Shown here piece by piece: positions 7,806-16,853 of a stretch of 64,000 nucleotides of DNA. This DNA is from Eubacterium sp. (GTDB lineage: Bacteria > Bacillota > Clostridia > Lachnospirales > Lachnospiraceae). The notes beneath the pieces are model-generated. The model worked only from the letters and a program-made list of their open reading frames with translations, ran no database searches and had not been told where the DNA came from. Every line of letters starts with the position of its first letter. The first letter of the stretch is position 1. The stretch covers positions 104,153-168,152 of the forward strand of contig JAGBNF010000011.1 of the NCBI GenBank assembly GCA_017634555.1, in the 5' to 3' direction. A program made the translations under genes and the position numbers.

Positions 7806-8627
7806 ATGTATAAGAAAGGTTTAGTAACAATTATAGGATTAAGTTTAGGAATGGCAGCTGTGTTCGGCGGATGCGGTAAGTCGGAAAAGACGGTTGAGGT
7901 TGAAGCTGTAGATAAGGCCGAGACCGGTATGGTTGATGGTACAGCAAAAGAAACTATAGACATCACGGAAACAACAACAGAAGCAACAACGGAAACAATC
8001 AGCATTACTGAAAAAACGTCAGAGCTTTCTACAGAAAAGGCAGTAGATGTAACTGCATTTGCTGATTTCATATCAGATCCGTATTCCTATGAATGGGAAA
8101 AAATCGGAAATCCTGAGCAGGTATTTAACTGGGATGGTTATCAGCTTATAGAACTTGACGGAGACGATTCACCGGAGATGATAGTAACAAGCTTAAATGA
8201 GTGCAGTCCGACGGATGGTCTGCAGCATTATCTGGTACTTGATAATACCGATAGCGGTCTCGTAATAAATGAGATGGCAGATGGAGTTGCATCAGCAGGT
8301 GGATATAGAGGAACACTGTATTATCTTCCAAACAGTTCGGTTATATATGATATGTCTATCAGCGCACCGTACGGCGCTCCGGGCTTTACTCTGTATAAAT
8401 CAGAGAACGGAAAGATCGAATATAAAGAGAGTGCATTCTTTGATCCGAATCCGGAAGCAGGTGAAGAAGCTTTGGAGCAGGGTCAATGGTACTGGGGAAG
8501 CAATGTCGTAACTCAGGAGGAATATGACAGTAAGATAGATGAATTTACAGATTCACAGTCAGGAATAGCATTTAATGAGATTCAGTATATGGATAAGGAT
8601 TCTATGATGAAAGAATTGAACAAGTAA
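7806..8627 (+). CDS. Lipoprotein of unknown function
   Basis: The 273-residue product starts with a lipoprotein signal peptide whose lipobox ends FGGC at about residue 23, so it should be anchored to the outer face of the membrane. A threonine- and glutamate-rich linker (TETTTEATTETI and similar, residues 45-75) follows, then a soluble domain of about 190 residues. That domain contains LIELDGDDSPEMIV, which resembles the aspartate-rich FG-GAP/VCBS-like calcium loops of secreted proteins. AAGGAG precedes the start. The gene stands alone between two terminator or promoter regions. I do not recognise a catalytic motif. Confidence 0.75.
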   Translation: MYKKGLVTIIGLSLGMAAVFGGCGKSEKTVEVEAVDKAETGMVDGTAKETIDITETTTEATTETISITEKTSELSTEKAVDVTAFADFISDPYSYEWEKIGNPEQVFNWDGYQLIELDGDDSPEMIVTSLNECSPTDGLQHYLVLDNTDSGLVINEMADGVASAGGYRGTLYYLPNSSVIYDMSISAPYGAPGFTLYKSENGKIEYKESAFFDPNPEAGEEALEQGQWYWGSNVVTQEEYDSKIDEFTDSQSGIAFNEIQYMDKDSMMKELNK

Positions 8628-8640
8628 GTGTTTTTCTTTT

Positions 8641-8666
8641 CAAAACGTTTTCTTAAGTAGTATAAT
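8641..8666 (+). promoter_or_regulatory. Promoter region with cre-like palindrome before the sensor-GGDEF gene
   Basis: A consensus -10 (TATAAT, 8661-8666) is preceded by the palindromic CAAAACGTTTTC at 8641-8652. This resembles a catabolite-responsive element or other LacI-family operator. The -35 box is weak, which would fit a regulated promoter. The regulator cannot be named from sequence alone. Confidence 0.45.
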
Positions 8667-8714
8667 AATATATATTGGGAAATGGGAGAATGTAATTCTT
8701 TTTGGGGGTTACTT

Positions 8715-10613
8715 ATGAAGAGAAAGATTGCTGTATTTACAAACGGATGGAATGACGACTATCTGGATTTTGCGCTGGAAGGAATCAGAAAACGTGCCGC
8801 TGAGGATAATATAGATGTATTTATATTTATGGATTATACATCTTATGATAAGGTCGAAGGTGATATCATTGGTGAGCTTAATATCCTGAATCTTCCGAAG
8901 CTGGCAGCTTTTGATGGAGTGCTGCTGCTCGGGAATACGTTGAATAATGCCGGAGAGAATGCAATCCTTCGTGAGAAAGTACTTGAAGCGAAGGTTCCTT
9001 CGTTATGCGTAGAATATCTGCTTGAGGGTATAAACTGCATAAGAACCGAAAATGTGAACGGTATGAAAGAACTCATGGAGCATATGATAACAGTTCACGG
9101 AGTTAAGGATATATTTTGGATAAGCGGTCCTCATGATAATGAAGAAAGTAATGAAAGATATAATGCATTAGTTGAGACTATGAAAGAGCACGGGCTTACT
9201 GTGGATCCGGAGAAATCCTTTGAAGGCTGCTGGAGCTATGCGATAGTAGAAGAAAACCTTCCGAAGATCCTTTCCAAGATGGATAAGCTTCCGGACGCAT
9301 TTATCTGTGCGAATGATTCAATGGCGCTTGCTACATGTGTTGCGCTTGATAATGCAGGTATAAAGGTTCCGCAGGATGTAAAGGTAACGGGCTTTGACAA
9401 TCTCATGAGCGGTAACTATTTTTCACCGATCCTTACATCTGTAGACCGTGGATGGCAGCAACGAAGCTATCAGGCAATGGACAGCCTTATAGGACTTATG
9501 AACGGTGACCCCGATTTTGGTGATAAGGTTTATCATTCAACCTTTGATAAGGGTGAATCCTGCGGATGTTCGATGGGCGATGCGGGACAGAGAATACAGA
9601 AAGAAGCAAGAACCAGAGCATTTAGTATTCCTGTTGAAAGAACAATCTTTGATTGGCATCTGATAAAAATCGATGAAGCGGTTACAAATGTAAAGACGCC
9701 GGAAGCTATACATGATGCATTTGCCGGGCTGATGGAACAAGACCATAATTATGAAGGGGATGACTTCTTCATATGTCTGGATCAGCAGTTCGTTGAGTCC
9801 ATGGAGAGAGAGGTGACCGGTAATACCGAAGGCTACAGTAAAGGAATCGATGTTATATACGGGATGGAAAAAGGTGTAACAATTCCGAGATATACAATAT
9901 CGGTTGATGAATTAGTTCCGGGATATGACCCTGATTCATCGGAAACTGTGTTATATCTGATAGTGCCGCTTCATATCTATGCCGAATGTATAGGCTATTA
10001 TGTAAGTAAGAATTACATAAAAATGATCAAGGATTTCTATATAAATTCTTTGACAAGGCATGTTGCATCCGGTCTCGTAAGAGCACGTCAGAATATAAAG
10101 CTTGAGACGTTTAATAAGCTGCTTGCAGATATATCGGTAAGAGATGAGCTTACGGGACTCTATAACCGAATGGGATATGAGAAGATAGCAATCCCTTATC
10201 TTGATGAGCTTCGACGCACAAAAAAGAAATCGGTTATCATGGTTGCGGATATAAACAGAATGAAGATGATAAACGATCAGTATGGTCATCTTCAGGGTGA
10301 TACGGCGATCAAAATCGTGGCAAGCGTTTTAAAGTCTTCTATTCCGAATACCTGGAAGGCCGTAAGGTACGGCGGTGATGAATATGTTATTATTGGAGAG
10401 TACGAGGCCTCGGAGGATATGGAGGCAATCAAGAAGAAAGTCCTTGATAAAGTTACGAGGATTTCCGAGGACCTGAATCTTCCTTTCAAGCTCAGTGTAA
10501 GTATCGGATATGTACTCATAGATCCGGATAATAATCTCGGAAATGAAGAGTACTTCCGAATGGCTGATGAAGCAATGTATGAGATGAAGCAGGAGGCGCA
10601 TAAACTGTACTAA
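8715..10613 (+). CDS. LacI/periplasmic-binding-like sensor fused to GGDEF diguanylate cyclase
   Basis: I favour ATG 8715 (GGGGGTT upstream) over the in-frame ATG 8682. Residues 1 to about 280 have the type I periplasmic-binding/LacI effector fold: KIAVFTNGWNDDYLDFALEGI at the start, then DAFICANDSMALATCVALDNAGIKVP and VTGFDN, as in LacI-family effector domains. A middle segment contains GESCGCSMGD. The C-terminal 180 residues are a GGDEF domain with YGGDEYVIIG at about residue 552 and SVSIGYV. There is no helix-turn-helix and no signal peptide. The protein therefore appears to sense a cytosolic sugar-like ligand and make cyclic di-GMP instead of binding DNA. Confidence 0.88.
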   Translation: MKRKIAVFTNGWNDDYLDFALEGIRKRAAEDNIDVFIFMDYTSYDKVEGDIIGELNILNLPKLAAFDGVLLLGNTLNNAGENAILREKVLEAKVPSLCVEYLLEGINCIRTENVNGMKELMEHMITVHGVKDIFWISGPHDNEESNERYNALVETMKEHGLTVDPEKSFEGCWSYAIVEENLPKILSKMDKLPDAFICANDSMALATCVALDNAGIKVPQDVKVTGFDNLMSGNYFSPILTSVDRGWQQRSYQAMDSLIGLMNGDPDFGDKVYHSTFDKGESCGCSMGDAGQRIQKEARTRAFSIPVERTIFDWHLIKIDEAVTNVKTPEAIHDAFAGLMEQDHNYEGDDFFICLDQQFVESMEREVTGNTEGYSKGIDVIYGMEKGVTIPRYTISVDELVPGYDPDSSETVLYLIVPLHIYAECIGYYVSKNYIKMIKDFYINSLTRHVASGLVRARQNIKLETFNKLLADISVRDELTGLYNRMGYEKIAIPYLDELRRTKKKSVIMVADINRMKMINDQYGHLQGDTAIKIVASVLKSSIPNTWKAVRYGGDEYVIIGEYEASEDMEAIKKKVLDKVTRISEDLNLPFKLSVSIGYVLIDPDNNLGNEEYFRMADEAMYEMKQEAHKLY

Positions 10614-10643
10614 AACAACGAAGTTTCTTGGTAGATGTGCCAT

Positions 10644-10717
10644 TTGCAACTTGTAATAAAATAAGTTATGATGAAACAGTACGATTTTGAGCAGTGATCG
10701 TACTGTTTTATTGTTTT
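10644..10717 (+). promoter_or_regulatory. Promoter nested in a terminator-like hairpin
   Basis: TTGCAA (10644-10649) and TATGAT (10667-10672) are spaced by exactly 17 bases and form a good sigma-A promoter for the AroB-like gene. A 12-bp hairpin (arms 10674-10685 and 10697-10708) followed by a T-rich tract overlaps the expected start site near 10679. Read-through RNA from the upstream GGDEF gene would form the full hairpin. RNA started at this promoter would carry only part of the 5' arm. The same layout, with related sequence around the -10, recurs at 16854-16925. Confidence 0.7.
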
Positions 10718-10755
10718 TGGCGAATATAGCCAATTAGAGTTTAAGGTGGTATTAA

Positions 10756-11868
10756 ATGAATAAATTCAGAGTTGAGTTAAAAAAAGTAGTTGATGACAGC
10801 TATGATATCGAAGTCGGCTACGAACTTATGGACAGCCTGATAAGAGACATTAAGGAAGGACTTGTCGGAAAGCTTCATAAGTTTGCTGTTATCACTGATA
10901 GTATAGTAAAGGATCTTTATGCCGAGAAGGTCTGTGAGCTTTTAAAGGCAGAGGGTTATCAGGTGGATCTCTTCGTATTCCCTGAAGGTGAGAAGAGTAA
11001 GACACGTGAGGTTAAAGCTGATATCGAAGACAGAATGCTTGAAGCAGGCTACAGAAGAGACTGCTGCATTATCGCAGTGGGTGGCGGAGTTGTTACGGAT
11101 CTTGCGGGCTTTATAGCAGGAACCTATGGAAGAGGAGTTCCGTTTATCAATTATGCAACTACTCTTCTGGCTGCAGCAGATGCATCAGTCGGAGGAAAAA
11201 CAGCGGTTGATACACCGCTTGCCACAAACCTTATCGGACTGTTCAATCAGCCAAAGAAGGTTTATATAGATATAGCAACCTGGAAGACCCTTCCGAAGAG
11301 ACAGATAATCAGTGGACTTGCGGATACTATCAAGCATGCATGTATTAAGGACAGAGCATTCTTTGATTATCTGGATGAACATATGGAGGAAATCCTGAAC
11401 CTGGAAAGAGAAGCCTGCGAGCACATTTCCGAGGAAAACTGCAGGATCAAGTATGAGGTTGTTATGAAGGACGAGAGAGAGTCAGGTCTCAGAGAGATAC
11501 TCAATCTCGGACATACTGTAGGACGTGCCATAGAAACAGTCAGCGATTATGAGCTTATGCATGGTGAAGCTGTTTCAATAGGTATAGTTGCCGAGGTTTA
11601 TCTGGCAGAGAAGCTGGGACTTATCACAGTCGATGATAGAGACAAGGTTGTAAGCCTTCTCGATAAGGCAGGACTTCCGACACGCATTCCTGACTATATT
11701 GACAGGGAGGCACTGGTTAAGAAGCTATATACAGATAAGAAGGTTCGTGACGGACGACTTCGCTTCGTGCTTCAGGACAGCATAGGAAGTGTAAAGGAAT
11801 TTGAGCCGGGTAACTTTGCAAAGCCTCTGGATGAGGATTTTGTAAGAGAAGTTATTCAGATATTATGA
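10756..11868 (+). CDS. 3-dehydroquinate synthase family sugar-phosphate cyclase (AroB-like)
   Basis: The 370-residue protein is full length for the family. It shows the NAD-binding glycine run VGGGVVTDLAGFIAGTYGRG, the substrate segment SVGGKTAVDTPLATNLIG, and the zinc histidines in NLGHTVGRAIE and MHGEAVSIG. Compared with classical AroB, the zinc-ligand glutamate of GLAEVIK is aspartate here (SGLADTIKHA), and the lysine of the PLGKN motif is threonine. It could be the organism's dehydroquinate synthase (DAHP to 3-dehydroquinate) or a divergent cyclase making another carbasugar. Its stop overlaps the start of a response regulator by four bases, and no other shikimate gene is nearby. The family is certain but the substrate is less so. 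Confidence 0.82.
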   Translation: MNKFRVELKKVVDDSYDIEVGYELMDSLIRDIKEGLVGKLHKFAVITDSIVKDLYAEKVCELLKAEGYQVDLFVFPEGEKSKTREVKADIEDRMLEAGYRRDCCIIAVGGGVVTDLAGFIAGTYGRGVPFINYATTLLAAADASVGGKTAVDTPLATNLIGLFNQPKKVYIDIATWKTLPKRQIISGLADTIKHACIKDRAFFDYLDEHMEEILNLEREACEHISEENCRIKYEVVMKDERESGLREILNLGHTVGRAIETVSDYELMHGEAVSIGIVAEVYLAEKLGLITVDDRDKVVSLLDKAGLPTRIPDYIDREALVKKLYTDKKVRDGRLRFVLQDSIGSVKEFEPGNFAKPLDEDFVREVIQIL

Positions 11869-12557
11869 TGAGAGTTGCAGTATGTGACGATGAAAAGAGA
11901 ATACGGGAGGAGATTGCAGGCAGGATAAGAGAAAGCCTTCCTGACTGTGAGATTGATGTTTATGGGAGCGGGAAGGAGCTTCTTAAAGCATTACGGGAAC
12001 GTACATTTGATCTGCTCCTTCTGGATATAGATATGCCGGAAATAAGCGGCCTAGAGCTTGCGTCTCAGATTATGTCGGGGACTGAGCGGCCACTTATCGT
12101 ATTTGTCACAAGTCATGATGAGCTTGTATATGACAGTCTTCAGCTGCATCCCTTCGGCTTTGTCAGAAAGTCTCATCTGGATGATGAACTGACACGAGTT
12201 CTGCGGGATGCGGCAGAGGAGGTCTGTGCCCGTGACAGACATTTCTGTTTTCATACCTCCTCAGGGGATGTCAGACTTAAGACGGAAGATATACTTTATT
12301 TTGAATCTGACGGTAATTACATCAAGGTTAAAACTGTCGATGCGGAATACCGTTTCAGAGAAACCATGCAGGTACTTGAAAACACACTTGTACAGGATGG
12401 CTTTGTCAGAGTACATAAGGGCTTTCTCGTGAATCAGGAAGCAGTTAAGATCATTAATTCAGATATGATCATTCTTACTGATAATTCTGAAATTCCGCTG
12501 GGAAGAAGCTATCAGGAAAATGCAAGAAGAACGCTTATGAGGAGTATGCTCAGGTGA
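11865..12557 (+). CDS. LytTR-family response regulator
   Basis: Residues 1 to about 120 form a receiver domain with the acidic pair CDDE, the phospho-acceptor aspartate in LLLLDIDMPEISG and the lysine in FVRKS. Residues 130-230 form a LytTR DNA-binding domain (ILYFESDGNYIKVKT, FVRVHKGFLVNQEAV, IPLGRSY). Proteins of this type (AgrA, VirR) bind paired direct repeats upstream of target promoters. The start overlaps the AroB-like stop (ATGA), and the kinase gene overlaps its own stop, so the three are translationally coupled. Confidence 0.92.
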   Translation: MMRVAVCDDEKRIREEIAGRIRESLPDCEIDVYGSGKELLKALRERTFDLLLLDIDMPEISGLELASQIMSGTERPLIVFVTSHDELVYDSLQLHPFGFVRKSHLDDELTRVLRDAAEEVCARDRHFCFHTSSGDVRLKTEDILYFESDGNYIKVKTVDAEYRFRETMQVLENTLVQDGFVRVHKGFLVNQEAVKIINSDMIILTDNSEIPLGRSYQENARRTLMRSMLR

Positions 12558-13279
12558 TCGGTAGGAAGAATCAATCAAATGCAGATTATGAAGAACTCAG
12601 CAGAAAGTATGATGAGCTCTTTGCAAAATGTGAGGAGCTGGAATTTGAGCTTTCTGAAATGAGGGTAAATACCGATAATATTGAGAAGCAGGAAGAGGAG
12701 ATACGCAGTCTTCATGAAAGCATGCGGAGCATTAAGCATGATATGAAGAATCATCTAATGGTCACTCTTTCTTATCTGAATGACGGAGACAGTGAGGCTG
12801 CGAAGACGTACATTTCCGGAATACTCAATAAGCTGAATAAGATACACAGTTATATAGAGACGGGCAACTCGCTGCTGAATCATATATTGAATGAGAAGCT
12901 GGCAGAGGCGCGTCAGCATGGAATAGATATCAAGGCAGAGGTTGAAAACCTGGCATTTGATAAGATGGAGAGCATGGATTTTTCTGCCCTTCTTTCAAAT
13001 ATGCTTGATAATGCCATAGAGGCATGCATGAAGGAAGAGACACCGCAGCTGGGGGTCAGAATTTCGAAGCAGAGAGCATATGAAACAATAGTAGTAAAGA
13101 ATAAGATTTCCGGATCGGTACTCGACAGTAATCCGGAGCTTGTAACATCGAAGTCCGATTCCGTTGAACACGGAAGAGGCATTCCGCAGATTAAAGGAAT
13201 TGTAGAAAAATACAGTGGCATATGCGACTTCTATGAGGAAGATGGCTTCTTCACAGTCTGTGCGTTTATCCCACTATAG
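12554..13279 (+). CDS. Soluble GHKL histidine kinase (AgrC-like, no membrane sensor)
   Basis: Translation starts at a GTG that overlaps the regulator's stop. The 241-residue protein begins with a coiled coil (about residues 10-55), followed by the phospho-acceptor segment SIKHDMKNHLMVTLSYL and a GHKL ATPase domain with LLSNMLDNAIEACMKE (N box) and HGRGIPQIKGI (G box). Kinases that pair with LytTR regulators normally carry five to seven membrane helices first. None is present here, so the signal must be cytosolic or come from a partner such as the downstream transporter. Confidence 0.88.
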   Translation: MIGRKNQSNADYEELSRKYDELFAKCEELEFELSEMRVNTDNIEKQEEEIRSLHESMRSIKHDMKNHLMVTLSYLNDGDSEAAKTYISGILNKLNKIHSYIETGNSLLNHILNEKLAEARQHGIDIKAEVENLAFDKMESMDFSALLSNMLDNAIEACMKEETPQLGVRISKQRAYETIVVKNKISGSVLDSNPELVTSKSDSVEHGRGIPQIKGIVEKYSGICDFYEEDGFFTVCAFIPL

Positions 13280-13297
13280 ATACCGTTTATCCCAGGT

Positions 13298-13322
13298 CCC
13301 TTGTAATAGTATATTACAGGGG
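13298..13322 (+). promoter_or_regulatory. Inverted repeat between the kinase and transporter genes
   Basis: CCCTTGTAATA and TATTACAGGGG form a near-perfect 11-bp inverted repeat with a three-base centre and no T run. It lies in the only gap (65 bases) of the operon. It is a candidate operator or RNA processing hairpin. Confidence 0.45.
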
Positions 13323-13344
13323 ATATTATCGTTTTGAGGTTGGC

Positions 13345-14280
13345 ATGATTAATTTTGAGAACGTATCCAAATTCATAATTTCAGATGTCTCACTTCATAT
13401 TCCGAAAGGAACGGTGACGGGACTTATAGGTCATACCGGCGCCGGAAAGACAACGCTGGTCAGACTTGCCGCAGGACTTCTCCTTCCCGAAAGAGGAAGA
13501 GTGAGAGTGATGAGCGAGGACCCCATAGCATATCGCGGGAAATACGGTTCCAAACTTAGCGTGTTCCTGGCAGGCGTACATCATCTTGCAGATGAGGATT
13601 CGGCAATGACTGCTCTTAATATGCTGCAGGAAATGTACCGCATACCGAAAGACATTTTCGAGGCTCGCTACAATGAGCTGTCCGAGAGATTCGGGTTTAA
13701 GGCTTATGAGAGGAATCCTCTGAAATCACTTTCCGTCGGACAGAGACAGAGGGTGGAGCTGGCTTCGGTGTTTATTATGGATTCAGAGCTTATGATCCTT
13801 GATGAACCCGAGGTGGGCCTTGATGATATGGGAAAGCAGGCACTTGAAGAGCTGATCAGGGACAGAGCGTCCCGGGGGGCTACATTTCTCATCACCTCCC
13901 ATAATATGGCGGGGATATCAAAGACCTGTTCGCGACTTGCCATACTGGCCAAAGGACACCTGATATTCCACGGTAGCGAGGATTCTCTAAGAAGCAGATA
14001 TCTTCCGATCAATACACTTACGATCACTTATGAGGGAGCGATTCCGAATATAGATGATCTTCCGATAGTGAGATACAGGATGGAAGGAAAGCAAATCAGC
14101 TATGATTACAATTCCCGTTATATAACCGCATCGGAGCTTATGGAGGTTCTTATGGCACAGACTGAGATTACGGATATCAAGATTAAGAAACCTGACCTCG
14201 AACAGATTGTTATTTCTATAATGAAGTCGGAGGAAAAAGATGAGTTTTATCGAGGTAAAGAACATCAGCAAAAAATATAA
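13345..14280 (+). CDS. ABC transporter ATP-binding protein
   Basis: This 311-residue ATPase has Walker A GHTGAGKTT, signature LSVGQRQRVELA, Walker B LMILDEPEVGLD and the switch histidine in ITSHNM. The signature is LSVGQ rather than LSGGQ, and the C-terminal 90 residues resemble the extension of drug-export ATPases. Its last 41 bases overlap the next ATPase gene. It is probably one half of a heterodimeric ATPase serving the two permeases downstream (15226-16823). Confidence 0.88.
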   Translation: MINFENVSKFIISDVSLHIPKGTVTGLIGHTGAGKTTLVRLAAGLLLPERGRVRVMSEDPIAYRGKYGSKLSVFLAGVHHLADEDSAMTALNMLQEMYRIPKDIFEARYNELSERFGFKAYERNPLKSLSVGQRQRVELASVFIMDSELMILDEPEVGLDDMGKQALEELIRDRASRGATFLITSHNMAGISKTCSRLAILAKGHLIFHGSEDSLRSRYLPINTLTITYEGAIPNIDDLPIVRYRMEGKQISYDYNSRYITASELMEVLMAQTEITDIKIKKPDLEQIVISIMKSEEKDEFYRGKEHQQKI

Positions 14281-15229
14281 GATAAGCAAGAGGAAAAGCG
14301 GAATTCCGGGAATGCTTGCGAACCTTTTTGTTCCGAAGTTCGAAGATAAGGAAGCGGTGAAGGATATCAGCTTCTCGATAGAGCAGGGTGAAATGGTGGG
14401 CTTTGTGGGACCAAACGGTGCCGGCAAATCCACTACGATAAAAATGCTTTCGGGAATCCTCTATCCGGATAAGGGTGAGATATCGGTATCCGGGATAATC
14501 CCTTATAAGCAGAGACGTGAGTATGTCGGAAAGATAGGCGTTGTGTTCGGACAGAAGTCGCAGCTTCAGTGGGACCTTCCGGTTATGGACAGCTTTGAAC
14601 TTCTTAAGGCAATATACAGAGTTCCCGATGAAGTGTATAAGAAGAATATTGACAGATATACCGAGATGCTGGATATGTCGGGATTTCTGAAGCAGCCGGT
14701 AAGACAGCTTTCTCTCGGACAGAGAATGAGGGCAGATATAGCTGCGGCGCTGCTGCATTCTCCGGAGATCGTATTCTTCGATGAACCGACCATTGGTGTG
14801 GATGTGGTCGGTAAAGACAGCATAAGAAATTTCATAAGAGAGCTGAATGAGGAAGATAAGGTAACGATGATCTTTACCACTCATGATATGCAGGATATCG
14901 AGAAGACCTGCAACAGACTTATCATCATCAACAAGGGCTCCAAGATTTTTGACGGAACACTGGATGAGGTTAGACGTCTTCACGGATCGTCACGTCAGCT
15001 GGATGTATATTTCATGAATGATGAGACGGTAAAGCCGATACCGGGCGTTGAGATAGAAGAGGTTGATAAACGTCACAGTCAGCTTATCTTTGACGGACGA
15101 AAGGTCCGCATAAATGACCTTATGAGCCAGCTGCTTACAAAGTACAATGTAAAGGATATCAATATCGCTGAGCCAGATATAGAAAGCATAATCAGAAAGA
15201 TATACAGCAGAGAGAAGGTGGCTGTATGA
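14240..15229 (+). CDS. ABC transporter ATP-binding protein (ABC-2/DrrA-like)
   Basis: The 329-residue protein begins inside the end of the previous gene after a GGAGG site. It has Walker A GPNGAGKST, signature LSLGQRMRADIA, Walker B IVFFDEPTIGVD and the switch histidine in FTTHDM. The N-terminal SFIEVKNISKKYKISKRKSG opening with a long first loop is typical of ATPases that pair with ABC-2 permeases of the DUF990 type. It overlaps the first permease gene by four bases. An exporter is likely; the cargo is unknown. Confidence 0.9.
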   Translation: MSFIEVKNISKKYKISKRKSGIPGMLANLFVPKFEDKEAVKDISFSIEQGEMVGFVGPNGAGKSTTIKMLSGILYPDKGEISVSGIIPYKQRREYVGKIGVVFGQKSQLQWDLPVMDSFELLKAIYRVPDEVYKKNIDRYTEMLDMSGFLKQPVRQLSLGQRMRADIAAALLHSPEIVFFDEPTIGVDVVGKDSIRNFIRELNEEDKVTMIFTTHDMQDIEKTCNRLIIINKGSKIFDGTLDEVRRLHGSSRQLDVYFMNDETVKPIPGVEIEEVDKRHSQLIFDGRKVRINDLMSQLLTKYNVKDINIAEPDIESIIRKIYSREKVAV

Positions 15230-16014
15230 GAGCTTACTACGCATATGCGAAGAAAACATTTCTCGGAAAGAGTGCTTACAGATTCGATCACCTGATGGGA
15301 ATTTTGTCCACCTGTCTGCAGTTCTTTATCTTTTATGAGATTTACAGAGCTCTTTACGGAGGTAGTGACAGTGTCGACGGAATAACGATGTCGATGGTCA
15401 CCACAAACTTTGTGCTGTCCTTCGGACTGGGTGCTGTATTTACTCCGAATGATTATTTTCTCCCGAGCAGGATATGGGACGGAAGCATTTCCACGGAGCT
15501 ACTTCGACCTATGAGTTTTAAGGGCAGAATGATCGCGGAAAATGTGGGAGAGGCGGTATTCAATCTCATATTCAAATTTATACCGATTCTTATTATCGCC
15601 TTACTCACAACGGGAATGTCAAAGCCGGCGGGGGCACTGAACCTGATACTCTTTATAGTCAGTGCGATCCTAGGATACGGAGTTTTATGGACCATAAGCT
15701 TTGCGGTTCAGATGACCTCCTTCTGGCTCATTAATATCTGGAGTCTTATTACCATCAAGGATGTTTTTGTAAACATCCTTTCGGGAAAAATGATACCGCT
15801 CTGGTTCATGCCGGTATGGATGGCGGGAGTTTTGAAGTATTCTCCTTTCGCATCCATATATTTTACTCCGGTGGAGATATATCTAGGACAGCTTTCAGGC
15901 TCCGAGATAGGTTATAAATGTCTGCTTCAGATCATATGGATAGTTGTTATATATGCTGTCGGAGATTTCCTTTGGAACAAAGGACAGAAGAAGCTTGTGG
16001 TACAGGGAGGTTAA
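15226..16014 (+). CDS. ABC-2 family permease (first subunit)
   Basis: The 262-residue protein has about six membrane helices. An N-terminal cytosolic start (MRAYYAYAKKTFLGKSAYR) leads into the first helix, and a LPSRIWDGSISTELLRPMSF loop matches the conserved coupling loop of DUF990-type permeases (the next permease has a parallel GSFDRFLLRP). The start overlaps the ATPase stop (ATGA). It presumably forms a heterodimer with the next protein. Confidence 0.85.
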   Translation: MRAYYAYAKKTFLGKSAYRFDHLMGILSTCLQFFIFYEIYRALYGGSDSVDGITMSMVTTNFVLSFGLGAVFTPNDYFLPSRIWDGSISTELLRPMSFKGRMIAENVGEAVFNLIFKFIPILIIALLTTGMSKPAGALNLILFIVSAILGYGVLWTISFAVQMTSFWLINIWSLITIKDVFVNILSGKMIPLWFMPVWMAGVLKYSPFASIYFTPVEIYLGQLSGSEIGYKCLLQIIWIVVIYAVGDFLWNKGQKKLVVQGG

Positions 16015-16016
16015 CA

Positions 16017-16823
16017 GTGGGCGATACGATACATTTAATGGCTGTATATACGAAGACAACAGCAAAGGCGTGGTTTCAATACAGAGTTGATGCGCTGCTC
16101 AAATCTCTGGCAGTTTTTTTGAGAGAATCCACAGCCATAATCGTCATATATTTCACGCTTCTTAAGTTTGATACGCTCAGTGGCTGGAATATATATGAGA
16201 TGCTGTTTCTCTGCAGTCTCATCTTTATGACATACGGAATAATGATCATATTCTTCACGGGAATCAGAGATTTTGGAAAGACTGTCCGTGACGGAAGCTT
16301 CGACAGGTTCCTGCTGAGACCGAGAGGACTGCTGTTCCAGATACTTTTCTCAAATGCGGACTGGTTCGCGTCGATCGGACAGGGCGGCCTAGGAGTAGCT
16401 CTCTTCATAGTGTCTGCCGGAAAAGTCGGAGTCAGCTGGAATGCGGAGAATATCTGCTACTATATTCTTACGGTTGCGGGAGGAGTGCTGATCCAGGGTG
16501 CCATATTCCTTTTTCTTGCAGCGCTGAATATCTATCTGCTGGAAACCAACAGCCTCAAGGAGCTGTTGTACTGGAATATGCGAAAATTTGCGGGATATCC
16601 TATAAGCATATTCGGAAAGCTTATTCAGACAATCATGATTTATATTATGCCCTTTGCTTTTGTTAATTATTTTCCGGCACAGTATCTTCTCAGAAAAAAC
16701 GATATGAATCAGTATCCCGCATTTTACATGTATCTGACTCCTGTTATAGGTATAGTCATGTACATTCTTTCGTACCTTTTCTGGAGATATTCCATAAGGT
16801 TTTACAAGAGCTCGGGAAACTAG
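16017..16823 (+). CDS. ABC-2 family permease (second subunit)
   Basis: The GTG at 16017 is the likely start: ACAGGGAGG lies just upstream, and it follows the previous stop by two bases. An open frame extends further upstream inside the other gene without a comparable site. The roughly 268-residue protein has about six membrane helices and the coupling-loop motif RDGSFDRFLLRPRGL. With the first permease and two ATPases it makes a four-component exporter of the kind seen in antibiotic or peptide efflux. Confidence 0.85.
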   Translation: MGDTIHLMAVYTKTTAKAWFQYRVDALLKSLAVFLRESTAIIVIYFTLLKFDTLSGWNIYEMLFLCSLIFMTYGIMIIFFTGIRDFGKTVRDGSFDRFLLRPRGLLFQILFSNADWFASIGQGGLGVALFIVSAGKVGVSWNAENICYYILTVAGGVLIQGAIFLFLAALNIYLLETNSLKELLYWNMRKFAGYPISIFGKLIQTIMIYIMPFAFVNYFPAQYLLRKNDMNQYPAFYMYLTPVIGIVMYILSYLFWRYSIRFYKSSGN

Positions 16824-16853
16824 AAATAATTGAGCGAAAGGCTTAGTTATTCT

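Noticed and set aside
14216-14983. Open frame of 255 codons on the minus strand opposite the ABC ATPase genes
   Set aside because: The plus strand carries Walker A, signature and Walker B motifs here. The antisense product has no domain and its length follows from codon bias.
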